This document shows, one piece after another, positions 1-13,782 of a stretch of 60,000 bases of DNA (position 1 is its first letter; the number at the start of each line of letters is the position of its first letter). The notes below the pieces were generated by a model that worked only from the letters and a program-made list of their open reading frames with translations, was not told the DNA's origin and ran no database searches. Position numbers and translations under genes: made by a program. The stretch covers positions 43,138,988 to 43,198,987 of the forward strand of contig NC_087070.1 in assembly GCF_963678635.1 (NCBI RefSeq), read 5' to 3'. This DNA is from Symsagittifera roscoffensis. Its lineage: Eukaryota; Xenacoelomorpha; Acoela; Convolutidae.

Positions 1-28
1 CAATCTGATTTATGCAAATTGTATCATT

Positions 29-536
29 GTTCCGACTTTCAAAAACGAAAGTAACGGAATATTTGTGCTCCGGTTGGGTTTTTTTCATCAGACAAATTTC
101 GTCTTTTTATCTAGCCATTTTTGACCAAAATTTTTATACCATTCGAAAGCTATTGTTGCCTTGAGCTTAAATTTGAAACGATATTTCACCTGTGATCTTT
201 TTTCGTAAAGTTATGAGGATTTAAAGATTGCCATTTTGACAAGTTTAGGACAATTAACGCGCGATATGTTTAATCCGTCTTAGAAATCGTTCCAAATTGG
301 TTCAAGGAAGATTATCTGCCATAATTGATTAGTCTAAATCTATTCTTTTGTGTTTTATATGGCGTGCGGGGGGATGATTTCAAGAAAAAAATTTTTTAAT
401 TCTAGAAAATAAAGTTTTTCATTTTATTTTATTAATATTAATATGTTAATGATGTTTATGTAATTACTGCTCCATAAACCTGAAAAGGCAATCTGGACAT
501 TCAGGGCTTCGCCCTGATACGAGCAGTCTTGTTTTG
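29..536 (-). repeat. R1 dispersed repeat, near full-length copy
   Basis: This is one copy of a ~0.5-kb family, here called R1, that recurs at about 3285, 17484, 19867, 23909 and in the array after 54819. Read on the minus strand it starts AACAAGACTGCTCG, then has a CAGGGC-loop-GCCCTG hairpin, a CCCCCCACACGCC block, a GC-rich CGCGCG core and an end with CCGTTACTTTCG. It encodes no protein. This copy lacks about 28 bp of the core that other copies keep (TCGCGCTAATAACGCGTAAGCG region). It is probably a non-autonomous mobile element, but its class is not clear. Confidence 0.8.
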
Positions 537-3284
537 AACTTTACGTTGGGTGTGAAAGGTGATATGTATGTATTATCTCCAATAATACATACATATGATT
601 GAAAAAATCATTTTTCCAGAGACTTTCAAAGGCAGTCTGAACACTCTAGTCTCGTCCCGATCTTTTTCTTTTTAAGATCTGAGGGACCACGTCACAAAAA
701 GTTGTAAATTTTAGGTCAGCAAGATGGAAAAACTCAAACCTGTAATCAAAATATGAGTTGTTTGTAGGAATGATTTTGAACAGCAGCAAACAAATCAGGC
801 TCCAGGAATCCTTACTGATTTTTAGGCGTCACAATGTTTAAAAATCAAATTAATTTTGTGAAGATTGTTTTCGTATGAATGATAATCTTCTTTTTTTTTG
901 TTTTTCAGTTAACTTTTGGCAATAATCACTAATATTGGTGACTGTTTTAAAAGCATGAATTTTTTTAAGCAATATTAAACTGAAAGTCACAAAATCACCC
1001 ATTTCTGATGAAAAATTTATTTTGCGTTGGAGCGGTCCGCTAAAATCAACAGAACTCTCAATAAAGATGACCTACAGTTTAATGCAAAGAGTTTTAATAA
1101 TTTCATTCTAAATCTTACATGAAACTTTGATATTACTCTTTTATTTGCCTCGTCATTAGGAAAGAAGTTATTTTATTTGCCTCGTCCTTAGGAAAGAGGT
1201 GACAAAAATAACAACTTTGTACCGTTCAAAAATTTTCAGTTCTACCATAAACTATAAATTTTTTTTCAGAACGACAAATTCTAATTTTTTAAAAATTTAA
1301 CTGGCGTAGAAAATCAAAGAGAACTTCACTGCTAGATGTTTCAAATGAGACTCGGGCAAAATCCAATATTTTTTAGTAAAAATCATCACCTAATGGGTTT
1401 TACCAATCCATTAGTCTCTGAATTGTTCTCAAAGGTATCCTTCAAAGCCATTTGTAAGTTGTAAAAGACGCTGGTTTCTTAAATTTAAGAATATGTTGGT
1501 TTGAAACCTTGAAAAAGATAACAAAACAGGAAATTGAGATGCTTTTTTGTTAACCTCTCTTGTACCAAATTTGCTCTCTAACCTTTCAAGATAAATTTAT
1601 AATGTAGAAAATGGGAAAATCTCCTAAAGGAGGCAAAAAAATTGAAATAGTAACAAATGTCAAGATGGGTAAAAAAATAGATTATTGTGAAACCTGTGAA
1701 AAGTGGTAACAACTTCCGAGCTTTCTCAAGCTATCAAAATTGCAGTTCAAAAACTGACACGTTGCTTCAAGAATGATCTCCTGTTTGCAATTGTTGCAGT
1801 TTTGTTTCATTCGAATTACCATATAAAATTTCAAAACACCCGGTTAAAATCCAGATAAAAACAGATTCCATTTATAGACTGTATGAGAAAAATCAAGTCA
1901 AAAAGTTCCAATATAGGAAAACTTGATGACTAGCATTCAAGTTTCCATATAAGTTTATCACATATTTAGTCAATTTAAACAGTAGTTTGTTCACTAAAAT
2001 AATCATCCTTCAAATAAATTTTTTGAACGTTATTTTTTACGTTTAAGTTATAGAAAAAAATTTACTACAGTGCTGGTTTAAATTATCCCGACGAAACGAA
2101 CAAAATTTGAATTGAGCAAAACTTAGATGCAAAAGATGATTATCATTCCTGCTTGAAATTTCAACGGATTTATTAAGACGCAAGTTTTTTTGCAAAACTC
2201 GTACGTAAGAGTTAACCTACAAAAATAACAATTTTTGCCTTGTTTAGTCAATCAAAAATAATAAATCTAAAGCTATTTCTTCATTTAGTGACAAAATTAT
2301 GTTACTGCAAGCATCTTATGATTTCCAACAAAAATTAGGAAATGTATAAGCTCCTGAAGTGGGCACAAATGGTTCGATTTTAGAAATTTAACATTGGTGT
2401 TTCATTTGGTAAAAATGGCGTTTTTTGGATGTCAAACGAAAATTAATATAATTACGCAAGATTGAGAAAAATGAACTACTCATAATCTTTGTTGCGCTAT
2501 ACAAGAAGCTTGCAGTGTTATAGTTTTGTCAGTAAATGAACAAATAAATTTGGAGTAAAATTTTATTGACCAAACACAGCGAAAAATTTTTTAGCCCGAA
2601 TTTTGTAAAACAAATTTGCCCCATATTAATACTGTTAAAAATTTATGCAAGATTGGCGTTGATCATTTTTTCTAAATTCAATCCATTTTTGAGAAAAATC
2701 GCAGTTTGCCCGGATGGTTTACATCAGCACTGGTTTCAATAGACACCTCTTTTTCAACGAAAACTTAAAATTGATTTATTTCAGTGATACGAGATTCTTC
2801 TGAGCCATTAAAAAAGTTTAAAGGGTTGTGGGGTATTCCTGCTTCAAAGTTACTTAAGTTCAATGCGCATATGAGAAAAATCAAGTTTAATAGCTTCCAA
2901 ATATGGAAACTTGACGTCAAGTTTTCATAAATCAACATAAAATTCAATAAAATTTTCCATATAAAAATGCGGAAATAAATTCAATGGTAGAAAACTAAAA
3001 GTGAAACTTTGATTTATTTTGTGGCTTTAACCGACAAGAAATCAAAGAGGATTTACGATCTCATAAACAATAAAAATGTCTCGAAGCTGGAAAGATAAGT
3101 ATCCGTTGAGAAAACAATTACTCGCAGTCGACTATAAGAAAAACATGGAAAAGCTAAACTTTCTCGCAAAATAATTTTTTTTGTATCTCATGTAACTATT
3201 TCGAAATAGTTTTTTTCACCCGCGATTCTATTTGGAATGTTTTGCGGAACTCTTGACCAAAAAAAGTTCTGATTCATTCTATTT
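537..3284. other. AT-rich non-coding stretch
   Basis: No supported gene or RNA. A ~38-bp imperfect tandem duplication with TTTATTTGCCTCGTC lies at about 1139-1200. The short open frames here look like chance frames in AT-rich DNA: low complexity, no recognisable domain. Confidence 0.6.
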
Positions 3285-3771
3285 TTACATCATTCGAAAG
3301 CTATTGTTGTCCTAAGCTTAAATTTGAAAAAAATAATTTACCTGTGATCATTTTTCGTACAGTTATGAGGGTTTAAAAATTGCCATTTTGGTCATTTTGG
3401 CCAAACTGGGACAATAAACGCGCGAGATGTTTCGCGCTATTATCGCGTAAGCGAGATTTAATCCGTATTAACAATTGTTCCAAATTGGTTCAAGGAAGAT
3501 TTTATGCCATAATTGATTTGTTAATAGGAGCAAAACCCATCCATTTGTACTTAATATGGCGTGTGGGGGGATGTTTTTACAAAAAAGACCCAAAGTTTTT
3601 AGAAAAAAAAATTATTTTTATTTTGTTACATTTTCCAATTTTCCATGTTTTTTTTTCTAATTCTCCCTATTTTGTTACATTTTAAATTTTCCATGTTAAT
3701 ACTGCTCCATAGAATTTGAAAGGCAGTCGAAACATTCAGGGCTTCGCCCTGATACTAGCAGTCTTGTTTCT
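3285..3771 (-). repeat. R1 dispersed repeat, diverged copy
   Basis: Same order of blocks as the copy at 29-536: ATTCGAAAGCTATTGTTG, the AACGCGCGAGAT core with the TTTCGCGCTATTATCGCG part retained, the GGCGTGTGGGGGGATG block, and the terminal hairpin CAGGGCTTCGCCCTG near 3740. The distal (left) end is diverged, so that boundary is approximate. A 101-codon frame at 3380-3685 lies inside the repeat and is not conserved in other copies, so it is not called as a gene. Confidence 0.75.
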
Positions 3772-4739
3772 TTTGATACTCTTAATAAAAACGCTGCAAA
3801 ACAAGCCAGGCAAAGAATTAGTCAGAAATGGTTGCAGTTGATTCATCTCTTTTCGTTATATATTTTTTACTGAAGCTTGGCATTTTTTTTAGTGTGCATT
3901 GCTAGTCAAAATTAATTTTAAGTTAGTTCTAAAAAAATGAAAAACAGTGGGTGGAAGAAGACAAAGTGTGAGAGAAAAAGATAGAGATGGAGAAAGAATT
4001 TGAGTTCTTTTACTTCCACGAAACGTGGAAATAAAATTATAATTTTCCCTTATTTAGCTTTTTCATTATTTTCTTCCAAACGCAGTTTCAAAGATAAAGT
4101 GATATACTTTGAATGTAGTATGGCTTCAATGGGTTCAATTGTTGTACCTCAACTTCAGTTTGCTTTCGCATTCACTATTTTTCCGCCTACGCGAGGCGTA
4201 ACAACAGAAACTGGAAAAATTGAGCTCGAATTATTATCTCAAATTTGTCAAATTGACATGTTTTGTGTTCGCATGAGCGTATGCAGAAAAATTTTTTCAC
4301 AATTTATTTGAGCTCCAGGCACCAATATCTTTGAGATGAAATAAGGAAGTTTTTAAAAATCTGTTACTTGCATATTGAAAAAGGTCGTAAAAATAAAAGC
4401 ATTTTTTACTTAACTTCCGTATTTCCTTTAGAGTCGGTAAAAATTCAATGCAAATCTTGTTGAGTTTGCAGTTACCTTGAGGTGAATTTGTCAAAATAAC
4501 TGTTTGCTTCAGTATATTTTGAGTTTTCTAAATATTTCATATTGGGGTATATTATTAGTTGAACGTCATTGGTACATATCAGTATAACCAAACCACTTAT
4601 CATTTTATCCTTGTTCTTCTTATGTCCGTTATTTCGATTTGCGCAACAACTAAAAGCCCTGATAAAAGATTCGAATTTTTCGAGAAAAAAAACTTGAATA
4701 TCTTAATATGCTGCTAATAAAATCCAAACAGTTTCCACA
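3772..4739. other. Non-coding stretch
   Basis: Nothing recognised. A 103-codon frame at 4000-4311 has no recognisable domain and no second supporting signal. Confidence 0.5.
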
Positions 4740-6270
4740 GTTTTTTTTGATCAATCACGTAATCTGATACAAATAATCTGAGACACGTAGTGATTATGTA
4801 CAAAGAAATTTTTTCCGAAATTTTTAAGCAAAAACGATCTGGGAATCTTAATCAAATCATCTGAGTAACGTAGTGACTATGTACGAAGAGATTTTTTCGG
4901 GATTTTCAAAGCAATAAGTTCGGTGAATTTTTGAACAGTTTTTTTTGGAGGATCGATTCCACCGTTTTTTGAACAGTCAAGTAGTCTGGTTTATATAAAT
5001 CTGTCTCTAATCGTGGCTATTTACAAAGAGATTTTTTCGGGATTTTAATGCAATAAGTTCTGTGAGTTTTTGATCAGTCTTGTTGAACAGTTTGCACATT
5101 TTTTTGAACAGTCACGTAACCTGATTCAAACAATCTGAGTCAAGTAGTGACTATATACGAAAATTTTTGGCTCGGGACTTTTAAAGCAATAAGTTCTCTG
5201 AGTTTTTGAACAGTTTTTTTAACATTTTCTACAGTTTTTTACACTCGCAACAATCACGTAATCTGTTTCAAATAATAGTTTTGAACAGTTTTTCCAAACA
5301 ATTTCTACAATTTTTTGAACAGTCAGCTAACCTGATTTAAATCGGTTGCCATTTGATTTTTCGGGATTTTTAGAGCAATAAATTCGTTTAGTTTAGAACA
5401 AATTTTTTGAACAGTTTCAACCTTTTTTTGTAACAGTCACCTAATCTGACTCGAAAAATCTGAAATATGTAGTGACTACGAACGAAGAGTTCTTTTTGGG
5501 ATTTTGGGAAGCAATAAGTTCAGTGAGTTTCTGAAAAGTTTTCACAGTTTTTAGGTCAATCACGTAGCTTGATTCGAATAATTTGAGTCACGTAGTGACT
5601 ATAACCGAAAAGTTTTTTCGGGACTTTTAATGCAATAAGTTCTGTGAGTTTTTGAACAGTTTTTTTGAAAAATTTCTACAGTTGTTTTGAACAGTGACGT
5701 AATCTGATTCAAATAATCTGTGTCACGTAGTGACTATATACGAAAAAATGTTTCGGGATTCTTAAAGCAATAAGTTCTGTTAGTTTTCGAACAGTTTTTG
5801 CGAATAGTTTCAACATTTTTTTGTAACAGTCACGTAATCTGATTCGAAAAATCTGAGTCACGTAGTGACTATGTACGAATAATCTAGGTCAGTCAGGTAA
5901 CTTGATTTGAATAATCTGAGTCACGTAGTGACTATATACGAAAGATTTTTTCGGGACTTTTAAAGCAATAAGTTCTGTGAGTTTTTGAACAGTTTTTTTG
6001 AAAAGTTTCAACAGCTTTTTTGAACAGTGACGTAATCTGATTCAAATAATCTGTGTCACGTAGTGACTATATACGAAAAAAAATTTTCGGGATTCTTAAA
6101 GCAATAAGTTCTGTTAGTTTTTGAACAGTTTTTGCGAATAGTTTCAACATTTTTTTTAACAGTCACGTAATCTGATTCGAAAAATCTGAGTCACGTAGTG
6201 ACTATGTACGAAGAGACTTTTTCGGGTTTTTTAAAGCAATAAATTCTGCGAGTTTTCGAACAGTGTAAAG
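4740..6270. repeat. Degenerate tandem array with TCACGTAGTGACTA motif
   Basis: About ten diverged copies of a unit of roughly 100-190 bp follow each other. Recurrent blocks are CACGTAATCTGATTC, AATCTGAGTCACGTAGTGAC, ATATACGAA, TTTTTTCGGGA, AAAGCAATAAGTTCTGTGAG and TTTTTGAACAGTTTTT. Each unit carries AGTCAC-GTA-GTGACT, a 6-bp inverted repeat with a 3-nt spacer. The right half shows a higher order: about 5590-5870 and 5920-6210 are long near-duplicates, about 335 bp apart. Divergence falls towards the right side. No coding potential. Confidence 0.85.
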
Positions 6271-7564
6271 GATTTTTTTGGTTGAGAATTTTCGCGCATT
6301 TGGTTCGCAGCGCATGCGAACAGCCACCACACAAAGTGACAAATTCCTACTATTTATCATACAAAGTAAAAAACATACGTTCAGATTTACGTCTAATTTA
6401 ACCAGGCGAAAGATTCAGTTGGAAAACCTGCTTTAAAATTCTACCTTGAAAAACTTGATGATGGATCATAATGCGACTAGAATGGCAAATTTGCAGCAGT
6501 CAGCATCTATAAACAGTACTATTTCAACAGGAGAGATCACACTGGATCTTCGAGGAGGTCAAGCCAGACTGGTTCAAATGGTTCAAGACTGTTGTTTTCT
6601 ATCTAATATTCGAGCAAATCTTCCGCGTGTCTTCTACTAATCAGTTTATTTTATTACTGAAAAATTTTGCGCTCTTTAGAGGATTAAAAACAGGTCGCAA
6701 GATAATCTCCGACCATTTGTTTCAAATAATGTTAATGGGTAAATAGTTTTGTTTTGTTTTTCTCGAATCAAGGGAGATTTTACTATCAATCAGCTAGCTC
6801 CTACCCCAACTCTGGAACGACCGAACGGTTAAGTCTCTTACTGGATGGGAAAGTGTCGTGGCGCCAATTTACTTTTGAAAATAGAAATTGCGCTATAATT
6901 AGCCAATAAAAAGATAAAACTCCTTAAAACTCACAGTTTGCGGTAAAAAGCTGTCATTCAGTGACTAGGGCTAAAGCATCATTCTGAAACGGAGTTTTTA
7001 TATTCAACTAAAAATTTTTGCTCAAACTCCTAGCCAAAAAATATATACATTTTTAGGAAAACTTCCGCAAAATCAAAATTTTCAAATTGAGTTCGAATTT
7101 ATGTTATGAGTAATTTGAGTTCCTTTTCGGACTTTGAGGCCGACTTCACTTTTGAAGCGACTCAACTTTGCTTTAACTTCTAGTTCGGCTTGATGGGCCT
7201 CTCGAATAATGGTTTTTGGCTAACTTTGAATTTTGTTCGACACGATTTCAAGTTTAGACCGTTTATAGAAAAATCAGCTTACAGCTCACTTGGCAAACAT
7301 ACTTCTAAACGTTCGATATCAAAAGAATGAAAAAATTCAATCACTTTTTGTGCTTTTTCGTTTCACGCATTTAACTCAGTTTGGATGGCACGACTAACAA
7401 CTAACAGCTAACAACTAACAGATGAAAACTTAATTATATAAGAGACAACTACAGAGCAAAACCATTGATCACAGCGATTTTTTTTATCTGAATGATTAAA
7501 GATGACGCACAAGATACCACTCATAACAGGATAACAATTTCAGTGAAACGGACACCTTTTTTGA
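6271..7564. other. Non-coding stretch
   Basis: No supported gene. A 64-codon frame at 6446-6640 is short and has no recognisable domain. A small AACTAACAGCT-type microsatellite lies at 7389-7425. Confidence 0.5.
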
Positions 7565-7584
7565 AATCGTCCCTATTGATATAA

Positions 7585-7680
7585 CCCACAAGCGGGCCTC
7601 ACTAACCGGTAAAGGACCCGTTAGCATGCTCTATGGCCGGCTTAACCCACTATGCTACATCCAAGCACAGAACTAACAAC
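7585..7680 (-). repeat. tRNA-like (SINE-type) module
   Basis: On the minus strand this reads GGATGTAGCATAGTGGGTTA, close to a tRNA A-box/D-arm (TRGCNNAGTGGG), followed by GCCGGC and ATAGAGCATGCT. About 60 bp recur at 45560-45622 with roughly 80% identity by eye. A convincing B-box (GGTTCGANTCC) is not present, only a weak GGTTAGTGAGGCC. It is best read as the head of an old tRNA-derived SINE, not a working tRNA gene. Confidence 0.4.
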
Positions 7681-9793
7681 ATACTTTAACTAAAGCCTTT
7701 TTCAAATAAACTGTTCTTTTGTAACTTTTTACCGTTTGACTTCAAATTTGAAGAAACTGTGAAAACTGACAGAATTTTGTTAAAAAAAACTGCCTTATCT
7801 AGATCAACGTCATAAAAACAGCCGCATTTTTCCGACTGTTTCACGTTTTCAAGCTACAAAAATTTCTTTAAAATATTTGTTCATTTGTTATTGAAATCAG
7901 CGAAACGGTTTTTACATTGGAAGACGAAAAACGGGTTATTTGTTCATTCGCAATTATCAAAGCCCAACTGAAGTCCGTAGGAGCTTGTTTGTACAGGGCG
8001 GACTAAATTTAACGACAGAATTTGAGATCGGCCCCTCGATTTGTCGATTAACCCCCTAGATTTTTGACTGTAGTATCACTTGGTGAAAATCGTACTTAGT
8101 GAGAATCACGAAGTGCTCAGAAACTCATTCAAACAGTCGAAAATGCTAGCAGAGTGCGAACACGGCCCAGATTTGTGAGGGCTCATTGAAAAACTCGAAG
8201 GAAAGGTTTAAGAGTCCGTGTGGCGCAAATTGGCGCGCGTTTCCGATAACATTTATAAACAATTTCGGCAGTTATCAAATTTTCCGTCTGATATCTCTCA
8301 TTTGTAAAAAAATTGTCTAATTACCTTCTCTCAAAAAATAGTTTTTGCGTTTTCAAAAATAACGGTTTAATTGAAGCATCTTGCATTTTATGAGATAGAT
8401 CTTCGTTCCATCTCTTTTTGTTCAACAATAACTGGTATCACATTTTGTAAACAGTCGCTCTCTAAGCTTGATTGAACCCGCCTTGGTCTTTAAATTATTT
8501 TTAAATGACAATTTTTGAGTTACTATGAATCCGTGTTTCCGGATCGAACTTTCAGCTCCAAACCCCCCTCCCCCCACTCAATGTTTAACTGGAAAGAATG
8601 CTGGTGCTTGCGCCCAACTACAACTTTATAAGGGAATCAAGGAAAAAGGTTGCTGTTCATAAATGGCACTGAACTATTTTACGTTTTTAGGGTGATTATA
8701 TACGCAAAATTCCACTTTTTGTGAGTGATCGTTTTATGATGCCTAAGCGATGTCATTACCGTTAGTTAGAGGCTGCACTGCTCGTAGGCATATTTCGGCG
8801 TATTTTTTCTTCAGTTCAATTTTGTCATTCAGAATGCTTTGAGCCAAAGAGGCGCGTGGCCTTGGAAACCCGGATATGTTCTAAATTACTCTTTCAGGCT
8901 GATCAATCGCGTCTGGGCGGGATGTGGTTCAAGGAATCAATATTCAATCCACTTGGGTGAAATTGATTTCTGTTTTTTCATTTACACATCACAATATTGA
9001 TGGCTTCGAGAAGCGTGGAAAGATTATATTGAGATGAATGGGATAGTGGATGGGTTAATTTTAGGAAAAAATTTACCCGTGATAGATGTCAAAGTAGAAA
9101 AAAGTGGGTGGGCAGAGATACGAGGACAAGCAAACCATCCAATTAGAAGAATCAACAAAAAGCATAACTCTAAATATGGAAAGTTTAGCTGGTTGTGAGG
9201 CATATCGATCTTTAGTCCGACCGAAAAAAAATTGATTAAATCTTATAATTTGATTTATTTTGAATAATTAATTTAATTTATTCGAATGAAGCCATTTGCA
9301 AAAAGTAATGTGTCCTTTTTTGCCTTTCAGTATGTGATACTCACCTTTTGAAATGTAAATTCCTTTTTAAAAAGTAAATGTGCCTTTCTTACATTTGAAC
9401 TATGCGTTAAAAGACTTCGAAGATCAAAATATTTTCCGTCCGCTCACCCAGCTGATTAATCATTTCTTAACCCATTTAATTCTTTCCTACGCCCTGATAA
9501 GTATGACCTAGAAAAAAACACAAATTATTCTGACCACTCTCAAAGATTAAGAAGGAACAATGACCCGTAGTAAAAAGATTTAAGCACCATTTCAGTGACA
9601 GCAACTCATAAGATCTATCTAGATAATCTAGTGTCATTTTAAGCCTTGTCCAATCAGATATTCACTACAATTTCGACTTTTTATTTTACCGTTTACCACA
9701 AAGACCCATGAAATTTGCTAAGCAAAGTCTTTTTCTGAATAGCGATGGCTTCTTTTGGTTCATCCCTAATAGTTCACGTTATATCAAAAAACA
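7681..9793. other. Non-coding stretch
   Basis: No gene, RNA or clear repeat seen. Confidence 0.5.
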
Positions 9794-10192
9794 AATTCCT
9801 TTTTAATTATGATTCTATTTTTTTTTTCATTTTTGTAAAAAAAAGGAACCGCTCTTCTAAAAATGTAGCTAGAAATAATCTGATGATTTTTATTAGCTAG
9901 TAAAAATAAATTTCAAAGTTAAGTAAAAATAATTTGGCGATTTTTATTTGTGTTCAGTTATTTCCAATGACACGTTCAGTTATTTCCAATTTGTGTTCAG
10001 TTATTTCCATAATTCCTTTTTAATTATGATTCTATTTTTTTTTTCATTTTAGTAAAAAAAGGAACCGCTCTTCTAAAAATGTAGCTAGAAATAATCTGAT
10101 GATTTTTATTAGCTAGTAAAAATAAATTTCAAAGTTAAGTAGAAATAATTTGGCGATTTTTATTTGTGTTCAGTTATTTCCAATAACACGGC
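9794..10192. repeat. Direct duplication, ~180 bp, period 217
   Basis: The block starting AATTCCTTTTTAATTATGAT at 9794 is repeated almost exactly from 10011. Both copies contain GGAACCGCTCTTCTAAAAAT and AATAATTTGGCGATTTTT and end at a TGTTCAGTTATTTCCAAT motif. Extra copies of CAGTTATTTCCAAT fill the junction, which suggests slippage or unequal exchange at that motif. The few differences suggest a recent event. Confidence 0.85.
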
Positions 10193-12865
10193 ATTTTTGT
10201 GAGCCAGCTAAGACAAGGTTCCAAGTTTCAATTCTTTTCCAAGGCTTGTTGAGCCAAAATGCCTAATTTTTGGCGCCGAACACGATGCCCTATTAAAATT
10301 TGTATCTTTAGGCGGTGAAAGGGTTGTCAATTATCAGTAAAGCGCCTACGAGTTGGTCGCTAATGACCATCCTTCTGAACACGAGTGAATACATATTCAC
10401 CGTTTCAACGTGACTTGGCATTATGTTGATTCCAAGTAGCCTGCTTTTAGAAAAGTTTCTTCAAAATCGATTCAATTCAGACTCAAATTAATCTGATTTG
10501 CATAGTTAGACGGCATTATCTAAAAAAAAAACAATTTACATGTATCATTAGGTTATATTTCAAAATACACCTGGAGGTAATAATGCTCTTAAAGTATAAA
10601 ATATGGCGCTATGTTTAATTAAAAATCCAGTAAAAATCATGCTCAAAAAAGGACTAAGGCTCTTGAAAGTATAAATTATGGCCATTTGCTCATTTAAACC
10701 CTAGTAAAAAAAATAACCAAAAAAATGCATTCATTTTTTTAAGCCGAGACACAACAGTGACTCTATATAAAAAGAGCTGAATTACTATCTGGCATAGCTC
10801 GATTTGAGCCTGAATATGTTTCAATAAGCAGTACAAATGAAATAGATATCATCATAAAAAAATTCCAGGATGACTGCATTTTTGTTTTTGAGACTTGACT
10901 AAATTGAAATTATCTTATTCAAAGTATTATCAAACGCCAGTTGTAATTAAGAAGAAGCTTATTTGAATAAATTTAGGTTTTAAAATCATAATCAATATCT
11001 CTAGTTTTAATTCAAATAGTAAAGCATGAATGTATCAAGATCTAATAATGAATTTCATTTTTGCCTTATCTTGAATACTTATTTTTGCTCTGATCCCATT
11101 TGCGGGGTTATCTCAACGGTGCAATCAAGTTTTTTTCGACCCAGTGACTATCAAAATAAGCCACAACTAAGTGGCTTTCAGTCTTCTGCATAATTTATTT
11201 TGCTTTATTTAACTTGCAAGCGCTACAAAAAGGAATTGAAAAATATTATTGCAACTTGGCAAAGCGCTACATGTCCCAACTATCCTTCGATAGTTTGATG
11301 AATTTTTCGATGCAGCTTTTTGATCAATTAGTTTGTTTTAAAAATCTTCCCCCTGTCAGAATTATATAGTATTAAATGGCATACGCTTTCTGATGAATAC
11401 ACTCTGGAACAACTATATTCTCAGACCCGAAGTAACCCAACGTGTAGCATTTTTGTTCCAATTTTTGAAAAAAAGGATGTATCGTTTGAGCTCATGTAGT
11501 TTTTTCGTCAGACAACAGTTTGTGATTTAAAAAAAAGTGTCGTCTTTTTTTTGAAAGATTTCACGTGCGACCAGACCAGTGATTGCAAAAATGACAGATT
11601 GACTTTTTTCATGTTTTTGACTAGTTTGACGTGCAAAATTTCAATAAATATTTGACAACACGTAGCGTAAGCAGTGAACTAATCTGTATTAAAAGCCACT
11701 CCAAAATCAATTGATGCAAGAGATTTATTTCAAATATTCCCCTGATTGATATGCCAAAGGAAAAAACACTCCTTCAAAACCGTGAACTTTACTAGCAATT
11801 GTAGCAGAGATTATCAGGGCTGAGCAAGTCTGATCAGAGATTAAATCAGAGAAATCAATTGCAACTGCAAAAAAAAATGATCTGCAAAAAATCTACAAAA
11901 ACCATAAAATTAATCTTAAAATTATTCTTAAACATTTTTCTCCTTGTTTTGGAAATTTACCTTGTTTTGGTAATTTAATGTAGTTTCGGAAAAGCTTGAC
12001 CAAGTGTTTGCTCATTATTTTGCTATAATTTTTTTCCGAAAAAAAATAAGGAATTTTTCTTTGATATCTTTAAAGATCTTGAAGAGTCTTCGAAGAATCT
12101 TGAAGAATCTTGAAAATATTTTCAAGATTGCATGAAAAAGTAAATTTCCCCTGTTGAGCTCCCGGAGCGATGTTTTTGAGTTGGTATTCATGTAGTTTGG
12201 ACGCTTAGGTACCTTGGAAAAAGCAGGAACTTTTTATAACTTTTCTTTGCTATCTTTGATAAATCATCAAGAATCTTCAAGAACTTGATAAGATTTTCAA
12301 GATGACTGTTGAATTCGCAAACAGTGGGTAGTACTGCACTAGTTTTTATCCAGCATTACAATATGAACGATTATCTGCACTTTTTGCGGTCGATAGTTCT
12401 GATCATTAGTAATTTAGTAAAAACACAGAGTTATACAGTGTTTTACAAATTGCGCTAGAATAAGATTCGATTCTTCTTTCTGTTCCGCGTGTGCCTTCTT
12501 CCTGGTAGAAGATTTCAAAACTCTGTTTGCTATAAGTTAATTATTGATGATGAAGCTCTTGTTTCTTGGCGATCCCCTGTACCACTGTACCACAAAAGTT
12601 TAAATTTTTGGATCTATGATAATAGATGGATCACAGATAGTCATATTTGATCAGTTTAACAAATCTGAATTTTGTAGAATGGTGATGCAAGGATAGTGAC
12701 AGTAAGCTCTGCAACTTCAACCTCGGTGCAATAATAGATACAAACAAGCTGGTCGTCGTATATCAGGACGAGGACCTGAATGTTCCGATTGCACTTCAAG
12801 GTCAATTAAAAAGTTTTGGATGAACCGTACAGTTTCCCCCCAAATCGATTTAGGGGAGAAAAAAT
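10193..12865. other. Non-coding stretch
   Basis: No supported gene. Between 12060 and 12300 the words AAGAATCTTGAAGA and TTTTCAAGAT recur several times, a loose simple-sequence patch. Confidence 0.5.
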
Positions 12866-12902
12866 TGATTTTTTATTAACGAACTTAGCATCGATTTACA
12901 CC

Positions 12903-13739
12903 GACCTCCATACACCGAAAACGCATATCAATTCATTGCATACGTCAAGTGTATGGAAAATGAGTGTCATACAATTTTCAGACAGTTTCGATAAATTGTT
13001 GAAAAAAGATATAAATTGATTTCTGGCTATTCGATTCTAATAAAGCAGCCTGGTGATGAAAAAACCAAAATTTTTGTTTTTTGAAAAAAATGCTTATTTT
13101 ACAATTCCCATATATGGAAACTGTATGACTAGTATTTTATTGAGGGCAAAGTAACTCTGAAATTATTCAAAAATTTTTTTTTTCAATCGCTAATCGAATT
13201 TTGTACTCAAAAACTTTTTCCAGACAAAATTTTTTTTGCATGCAAATTTTTTTTTCGTACATAACGTAGTCCCGGATGCACTAGTGTTGGATTTTTCCTT
13301 TTTGCTTAAAAACTTTTTTCAAAAGCGCTAAATCTTCCTTTTTTTGTATGGCATGTTTATGTATGCCTTGATCAATGTCTAATAATTTAAAAATTCGAAT
13401 GTTAAAAATAATCATCGTCGGATAATTTTGTCATAATTTCAATTTTTATTATTTTCGTTATATAACTTGTGAAGACAGCTGTTTGTGTAAATCAAGGTCT
13501 TCGTAACTTGTATTGGGTTATGAACACATCGCAAAAACTTTCAGAAATTAAATCTAGAATACAAGTTAAATTTTTTGGTGCAAGTTAAATTACTTATCAG
13601 ACAATTTTCATATGTCGAAAAATGCTTATCATAGAAATTTCATACAATTTTCTGTCTGTATGGAAAATTATGGATTTGTATGGCAAAAAAGTTCGTCGTA
13701 TATGGAAATTTTATGATAGGAAACTTTGGTGAACCCGGG
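12903..13739. repeat. CCCGGG-ended repeat family, copy a
   Basis: The left edge has GACCTCCATACACCG followed by AAAACGCATATC, and the right edge has GGTGAACCCGGG. Internally it shares the block around TGCCTTGATCAATGTCT (near 13370) with copies at about 19500, 21520 and 52350. It is flanked by a ~38-bp imperfect direct repeat ending TATTAACGAACTTAGCAT (about 12855-12892 and 13744-13782), which is longer than a normal target duplication. A 67-codon frame at 12816-13019 crosses the left edge and is not called. Confidence 0.6.
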
Positions 13740-13782
13740 AAAGGGGGAGAAAATATGGAATTTTTATTAACGAACTTAGCAT

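Noticed and set aside
29-536. R1 as a Helitron
   Set aside because: The terminal hairpin suggested it, but there is no CTRR end after the hairpin and no TC start.
4000-4311. 103-codon plus-strand frame
   Set aside because: No recognisable domain and no neighbouring exon signals; one of many frames of this length expected in 60 kb of AT-rich DNA.
7585-7680. A functional tRNA gene
   Set aside because: A-box-like sequence only; no acceptor pairing or good B-box.
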